Origin: Ziziphus jujuba
Taxonomy: Eukaryota; Streptophyta; Magnoliopsida; Rosales; Rhamnaceae
DNA length: 64,000 bases
Assembly (NCBI RefSeq): GCF_031755915.1
Contig: NC_083384.1
Span: forward strand, 30,175,001-30,239,000
Direction of reading: 5' to 3'
The first letter of the stretch is position 1; each line of letters opens with the position of its first letter. Shown here piece by piece: positions 59,259-64,000 of the stretch. The position numbers and the translations under genes were made by a program. The notes under the pieces are model-generated. The model ran no database searches. It was not told where the DNA came from and saw only the letters and a list, made by a program, of their open reading frames with translations.

Positions 59259-60210
59259 TGTACAATTTTCAAATACATCACAAACTTCCACAGCATTGCA
59301 CAACCTACTGTGTTTACCAGGTTCTTTAACTTGATCACATACAATTTCGTGACCCATTTGGCACAGCAAATCATGCATCCGTAGCTCGTTACCTTCATCA
59401 TCTTCAATTAAACACTTCTCAATGAGAAGAGTTATTTCCATTTCCACAGCATCACCTAACATGCTTTTTGCATGTTCTATTGTAAAAGACCAATTAAATA
59501 AGAAAGCAATGTCCAGAAACATATCCTTGCTCCCATTATCTAGCCCGTCGTAACTGATTTTCAAAACTTCTTTAATTTCCAAATTTTGATTCTTTTTCAG
59601 CTTCTTTAATACACTTTCCCATTCATCTTTAGTTCTACGGCAAAGGGAAGAGCCCAAGACCTTAAGGGCTAGTGGGTTCCCATGAGCATATGTTGTTGCC
59701 TTTAACACCATTTCATAATCAATTGTTGGAGAGTTTTCACGAAAAGCACATAATTGGAAGAGCTCAAGAGATTCAATGTCATTTAACCTCTCATCCTTGT
59801 GAATACTATCGGTTGCTGTCTTAAGCACTTGCTCATCTCTAGTTGTAACAATGATTCTGCTTCCAGGAGCAAGTACGCAACATCCATTAATAAAAGCTTC
59901 TAATTGGATTGAGCTATCCACATCATCCAAAACAATAAGTGCCTTTGCACATCGAAGTCTCTGAAAAATAGTAGGATGATCTAATCCGTCAGGTCCTTTA
60001 TGTATTTTTCTAACATCTTAAAGGAAACAGCAACAATCGAATGATTGAGAATTTGACAATTTTTGAAATACAACTTTAGCAAGGGTAGTCTTACCCATAC
60101 CTCCCATGCCCCAAATACCAATAAAGCGAATATCTTTTGAGCCAATGGATAATAGCGATTCAATTTCCTTTATTTTTTCTATAATTCCAATGAGTCCCTT
60201 GAAATATTGC
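59259..60210 (-). pseudogene. TNL gene B: NB-ARC exon
   Basis: GLIGIIEKIKEIESLLSIG, P-loop GIWGMGGMGKTTLAK (about 60113-60069), a TAA at 60018-60020, kinase-2 ALIVLDDVDSS, RNBS-B PGSRIIVTTRD, GLPL-type GNPLALKVLGSSLCRR, RNBS-D LDIAFLFNW and MHD motif MHDLLCQMG. The exon ends FENCT before GTAAGT. All core motifs are present; one nonsense codon sits between P-loop and kinase-2. No TIR exon lies upstream: at about 60240 the sequence changes to the 3' tail of gene A. Confidence 0.92.
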
Positions 60211-60249
60211 TCATCTGATGATCAACATTGTAGCAATGTTTTTAGTATA

Positions 60250-61023
60250 TATTAGGAAAATTTCACAGAATAGCTTTTTTAAATAAACATGTTTTCAATA
60301 CTGGTTACATGATATTACCTTATGGCTTGTTAAATTATTTGAAAGTAACTATAAGCATGTTTCTCTTAGTTGTGGAGCAAAATTGTTCTGTTTTTCTTTG
60401 AATTTATCATATGATGCGATTGATCATGATCATCATCCTCATGAGAGCCAACAACTTCACGGCTTCCACTTGCTTCACAATATTCCTCAAAGCTTCTCTT
60501 TCTCTTTTTTTTTTAGTTTCTGCATCAAATCTCTCTATATCTTCCTTGTATACCAACCATATCCCATACTTCTTTGTCTCACAATGTTCACATCCCAATT
60601 TTCAACTCCAAAATCTTCAAGATCGAAGAACGAACGTTGGAAATGAATTGATGCCTCAGTGCTAGAAGTACAGGGCCAACTTAGTGGAATCATTTCTTTC
60701 AAATTTTTCAAAAATGATTTTGAGACGGACCACATGAACGTGTGATCTAGACTAATGATGCTGTGATTAAGTCTTAAACCATCATCAAATTCATAAGAAT
60801 GGTCATCATCGGTAGTTTTGAATGTGAGTTTGCATTCTATGCTAACATATAAAAAAGGCTCATATTTCTTGCGATAAAAAACAACGCAGACAACCAAACC
60901 CAAGAAGTTGTCGTTATTCCAGTATGAAGGGAGCATAATATTCATTGAAGGTCTTGAAGTTTGACTGGTGAACCACTTTGGAATTTCATCTCTTGGATAA
61001 CATATATTAAGAGTTACATTGCC
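60250..61023 (-). pseudogene. TNL gene A: last exon (C-JID domain)
   Basis: After a TACAG acceptor at 61024: NVTLNICYPRDEIPKWFTSQ, MLPSYWNNDNFLGLVVCVVF, FDDGLRLNHSIISLDHTFMW and SFFDLEDFGVENW. A 1-bp loss near 60597 and a poly-A length change near 60500 then break the frame of the tail (KYGIWLVYKEDIERFD in another frame). Very similar to the gene D exon at 26575-27134. Confidence 0.9.
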
Positions 61024-61133
61024 CTGTATCATGAATAAGAAATTAATCTAATCTGATGAAAATTATAAACATTTTATCACAGAGTTCTTAAAATTAGAGC
61101 ACAGAAGGAGAAATAATGAACATATATATATAC

Positions 61134-62196
61134 CTCATCTTTTTTAAAATCTGCAGCATAGAGAACTCTAATTACTGCACAATCAATGACTATGTTGTTG
61201 TGTGTATTATGATCCAAGTTTTAACAACCATAAAAGCTAAACCAACTACTTTTCTGAGTGGTGTAGGCCTAGGAATGGAGCCCTACAATTTGATATTTTA
61301 TCCAATGATGTACAGTAGCTTGCAACCAGATTAAGACAAGATGATGGAAGCTCTGGTAATGATTTCAATCACCCACAATATTGTACATCCAAGCCTTCCA
61401 AAGCAGGTGGAAAGGGAGGCAACTTTTCCAGGTTTGAACAACCATTGAACTTCATCCACCTAAGTTTCCTTAAATTACATAGATTATTTGGGAGATTCTC
61501 AATGCCCTCACACCATCCTATAGATAATTCTGTGAGAGAAATTAGATTTTCAATGGTCTCTGGTAACCCTTTAAGCCCTGCTTTACTAATGACAAGTTTT
61601 TTCAAGTTCTCCATAGGCTCTGAAATTTTTGGAAAATTTTATAGTCCTTAACAACCATATAAATCTATTGATTCAAGAGATTTCAACTCACAGATGCTGT
61701 TTGGAAGACTTTTAAGCCTTTGGCAATCACCCAAATCTAATTGAACAAGACCCGAGAGACACCAAATTGATGAAGGTACTTCTTCTATACTTGTCCCACG
61801 CAAATGTAAATTAGTTAATTTTTTTGGAAATTTATGAGAAACGTGGGCTTGAGATGAGTAGAGAGTTAAATTGTTTGTATAACTTTGCATAAAACCTTTG
61901 AGAGATGTGAACTTCGGCGAACAAATGTTGCTTAGAAGGTTCTTAATGTCTCCACTCTTTACAAGATCCGAGTACCCTATACTTCTTGACATCTCTTTGA
62001 AATCTCTAAGGTTGGAGCAGCCACTCAAATTTAGATAAGTAAGCTTCTAAAGATTCTAAAGAGGTGAAAGAACCTGAACCAAATTTTTCCAACCTTCAAG
62101 ATTTATACTTTCAAGATTTGGAGCTTAAGACAGATCTGGTAGCTAAGTAAGAAACCTGGAATAACTAGGATCAATCCTCCTTAATGTTGGAAGAGA
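61134..62196 (-). pseudogene. TNL gene A: main LRR exon
   Basis: From a GACAG acceptor: SLPTLRRIDPSYSRFLT, stops, then LTYLNLSGCSNLRDFKEMS, LTNLHLRGTSIEEVPSSIW, LSGLVQLDLGDCQRLKSLP, LKSLESIDLYGC, a stop, MENLKKLVISKAGLKGLPET and LEKLPPFPPALEGLDVQYCG, another stop, and LKSLPELPSSCLNLVASYC before the donor at 61133. At least five in-frame stops; the LRR register is otherwise kept. Confidence 0.9.
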
Positions 62197-62285
62197 CTGT
62201 CAAAAGATGGAGAAAAGGAGTTACAATATTTTGCATATGCATGTACTTGACATCAGCTAATAAAATATAACTAAATCAAACATAC

Positions 62286-62612
62286 TTGAATTTTATTATT
62301 CCAAAGTTTCTTCACATGACTGCCACGTAATACCAATTCAACAACATTCTCAGGAGAAAAAATTGATGGCAATGATTTCAAAGGGTACAAATCCCACTGA
62401 AAATATCTTAGCTGATTAGAAAGATCATAAGAATCAAGGCTCTGAGCAATCAATAATTTGAAGTTATTATCCCCAATATTCTCACCAATATTGTCACAAT
62501 AAAGTTTGAGAATCCATAGATTGTACATCTTTAAGAGGGCTGCAGGACACACTTTTACATCTCTATTAATTTCAGACAAGTTAAGTGATATTCCTTCAAC
62601 TGCTGCAATTCC
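62286..62612 (-). pseudogene. TNL gene A: first LRR exon
   Basis: From a TCTCAG acceptor at 62613: GIAAVEGISLNLSEINRDVK, AALLKMYNLWILKLYCDNIG, then QLRYFQWDLYPLKSLPSIFS and ENVVELVLRGSHVKKLWNNK before GTATGT at 62285. Uninterrupted. Confidence 0.88.
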
Positions 62613-62794
62613 CTGAGAGTCAAAATGAACATTGATATTGATAAGGATACAATATACATATAAATATATAAAAGAAAACTTATTAACAACTCTGTATGAA
62701 CACCTAATATTAATTGTCAGCTGGAAATGATCTTATCGGTACTGTCTCTTTTTGTTAGAAGACATCAATGATGAATTTGTTTTGCGCTTATTGT

Positions 62795-63224
62795 ACTTCG
62801 TTCCAATAATTGGCAAATATCCTTGGCATCCCACAACCTACTACGGTTACCAGGTTCTTTATGTTCATTACGAACAGTTGCCTGACCCATTTGTCATAAT
62901 AAATCATGCATTCTTAGCTCATTGTCTAAGGGACTATCACTACTTTCAATCAAAGACTTATGAATGAGAATTCTTATTCCTATTTTCACAAATGAATCAT
63001 TGAAATCTAATATGCTTTCTGTATGATCTCTTGTAAATGCCAATTGAGCAGACATGCAAGGTCAAGAAATAGATTCCGAGCCTCTTTATCATCTAGTCCC
63101 TCATAACTTATTCTTAGCACATCTTGAATTTGAGGGTTGGGAACTTTCTTTAGTTTGTTTATTGTAACTTCCCATTCTTCTTTGCTTTTGGAGTGAAGGA
63201 AACAACCCAAAATTTTAGAGCTAA
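62795..63224 (-). pseudogene. TNL gene A: NB-ARC exon, part 3' of the TRIM
   Basis: ALKILGCFLHSKSKEEWEVT, VLRISYEGLDDKEARNLFLD (RNBS-D region), a frame change near 63010, then RILIHKSLIESSDS, MHDLL followed by TGA (62894-62896) and QMGQATV. The start, LKILG, is the second half of the GLPL motif. Confidence 0.88.
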
Positions 63225-63633
63225 TGTAACAGCCCAGTACCACCCGCATCAAGATATTGTCGTCTTTGGCCCAGGGTTCACTCCCTCTCTCCCCCCTGGC
63301 CTCAAGGTTTTGTCAAAACGCGTCTTGAAGGTAGAGGTATCCACAGCCTTATAAAGGCCGCTTCGTGCCCCTCTCCAATTGATGTGGGATGTTACAATCC
63401 TCCCCCCTTGGGGCCCAGCGTCCTCGCTGGCACACCGATCCGGATCCGGCTCTGATATCACTGTAACAGCCCAGTACCACCCGCATCAAGATATTGTCCT
63501 CTTTGGCCCAGGGTTCACTCCCTCTCTCCCCCTTGGCCTCAAAGTTTTGTCAAAACGCGACTTGAAGGGAGAAGTATCCACAGCCTTATAAAGGCCGCTT
63601 CGCGCCCCTCTCCAACCGATGTGGGATGTTACA
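63225..63633 (-). mobile_element. TRIM retroelement, complete, in the GLPL motif of gene A
   Basis: Two 172-bp LTRs (63225-63396 and 63462-63633; in the minus sense TGTAACATCCCACATC... to ...GGGCTGTTACA) around 65 bp. The interior has a primer site in the minus sense (GTGATATCAGAGCC, 63461-63448) and a purine tract (CCCCAAGGGGGGAGGAT). Target duplication GCTAA at 63220-63224 and 63634-63638. It has no gene; readings through it are chance fusions with the NB-ARC frame. Confidence 0.95.
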
Positions 63634-64000
63634 GCTAATGGATTTTCATTTGCATAATTGGCCACTCTTATTGATAGCATTTCATAATGATCTCTTGCAA
63701 AAGGTTTTTTTCCAAAAGTATTCAAATGGAAAAGCTCAAGGGAATCACTATGATTTAATCCTTCAACCTTGTAAATATTTTCAGTTACTTTCTTAAGCAC
63801 TTGCACATTTCTAATTGTAATAATGATTCTACTTCCAGGGGCAAGCTGATCATACCCTTCAACTAATGCTTCTAATTGGACCGAAGTACCAACATCATCT
63901 AAAACCATGAGGACCTTTTTTCGGCGTAACTTGTTATGAATAAAAGGTGATGCTACAAATGGCGAATCCATCCTTGCAATAGCTTCATGATTTGATAACC
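63634..64000 (-). pseudogene. TNL gene A: NB-ARC exon, part 5' of the TRIM (runs off the window)
   Basis: HNKLRRKKVLMVLDDVGTSV (kinase-2), QLAPGSRIIITIRNVQVLKK (RNBS-B), SDSLELFHLNTFGKKPF (RNBS-C) and YANENPLA, the first half of GLPL, where the TRIM begins. Open throughout. P-loop and TIR lie beyond the right edge. Confidence 0.9.

Noticed and set aside
63249..63591. Reading frames inside 63225-63633 as part of the NB-ARC protein
   Set aside because: They lie in the TRIM and occur twice because of the LTRs; the family motif GLPL is split exactly at its edges.

Overview
The window is nuclear DNA of a flowering plant, almost certainly a eudicot. It carries intron-split TIR-NB-ARC-LRR (TNL) resistance genes, which are typical of dicots, and plant-type Copia, CACTA, Mutator-like, hAT-like and TRIM elements in AT-rich DNA. 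I cannot name the species. There are no rRNA or tRNA genes and no CRISPR arrays. Nearly every gene is broken. The region is a TNL graveyard on the minus strand that has been heavily invaded by transposons.

Layout. 1-9640: a Mutator-like element region. A spliced Ulp1-type cysteine protease gene (plus strand, entering from outside the window) faces a decayed MULE transposase gene (minus strand). Between them lie about 4.1 kb of 254-bp tandem repeats that reverse orientation near 4.67 kb, making one huge fold-back. 9.6-14.0: AT-rich DNA and a weak spliced gene remnant that includes a PPR-like exon. 14.04-14.56: an intact TIR exon with no NB-ARC behind it. 14.7-15.8: two Copia fragments in opposite orientation. 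17.6-24.5: a decayed Copia element (Copia-1, minus), flanked by 535-bp direct repeats. 26.6-27.6: the last exon of a lost TNL (gene D) carrying a TRIM. 27.6-29.5: a Gypsy-like remnant with a TRIM solo LTR. 29.5-39.1: intergenic DNA made of repeated noncoding modules, a broken TNL 5' end (gene C, 33.27-34.21) and a hAT-like element (37.37-38.42).

39.1-60.2 is one TNL (gene B, minus) cut apart by three independent insertions: Copia-2 (40245-45695, TSD ACAAC), a CACTA element (46035-54012, TSD ATT) and Copia-3 (about 54.4-58.9, no 5' LTR). The LRR reading frame joins cleanly across Copia-2 and across CACTA if each insert and one TSD copy are ignored. 60.2-64.0: a second TNL (gene A, minus, continuing past the right edge), with a TRIM (63225-63633, TSD GCTAA) in the GLPL motif of its NB-ARC domain.

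Function today. The only uninterrupted recognisable domains are the orphan TIR exon and the catalytic domain of the Ulp1-like protease. The rest is best read as pseudogenes and dead elements. They record tandem TNL duplication, point decay and repeated insertion into exons.
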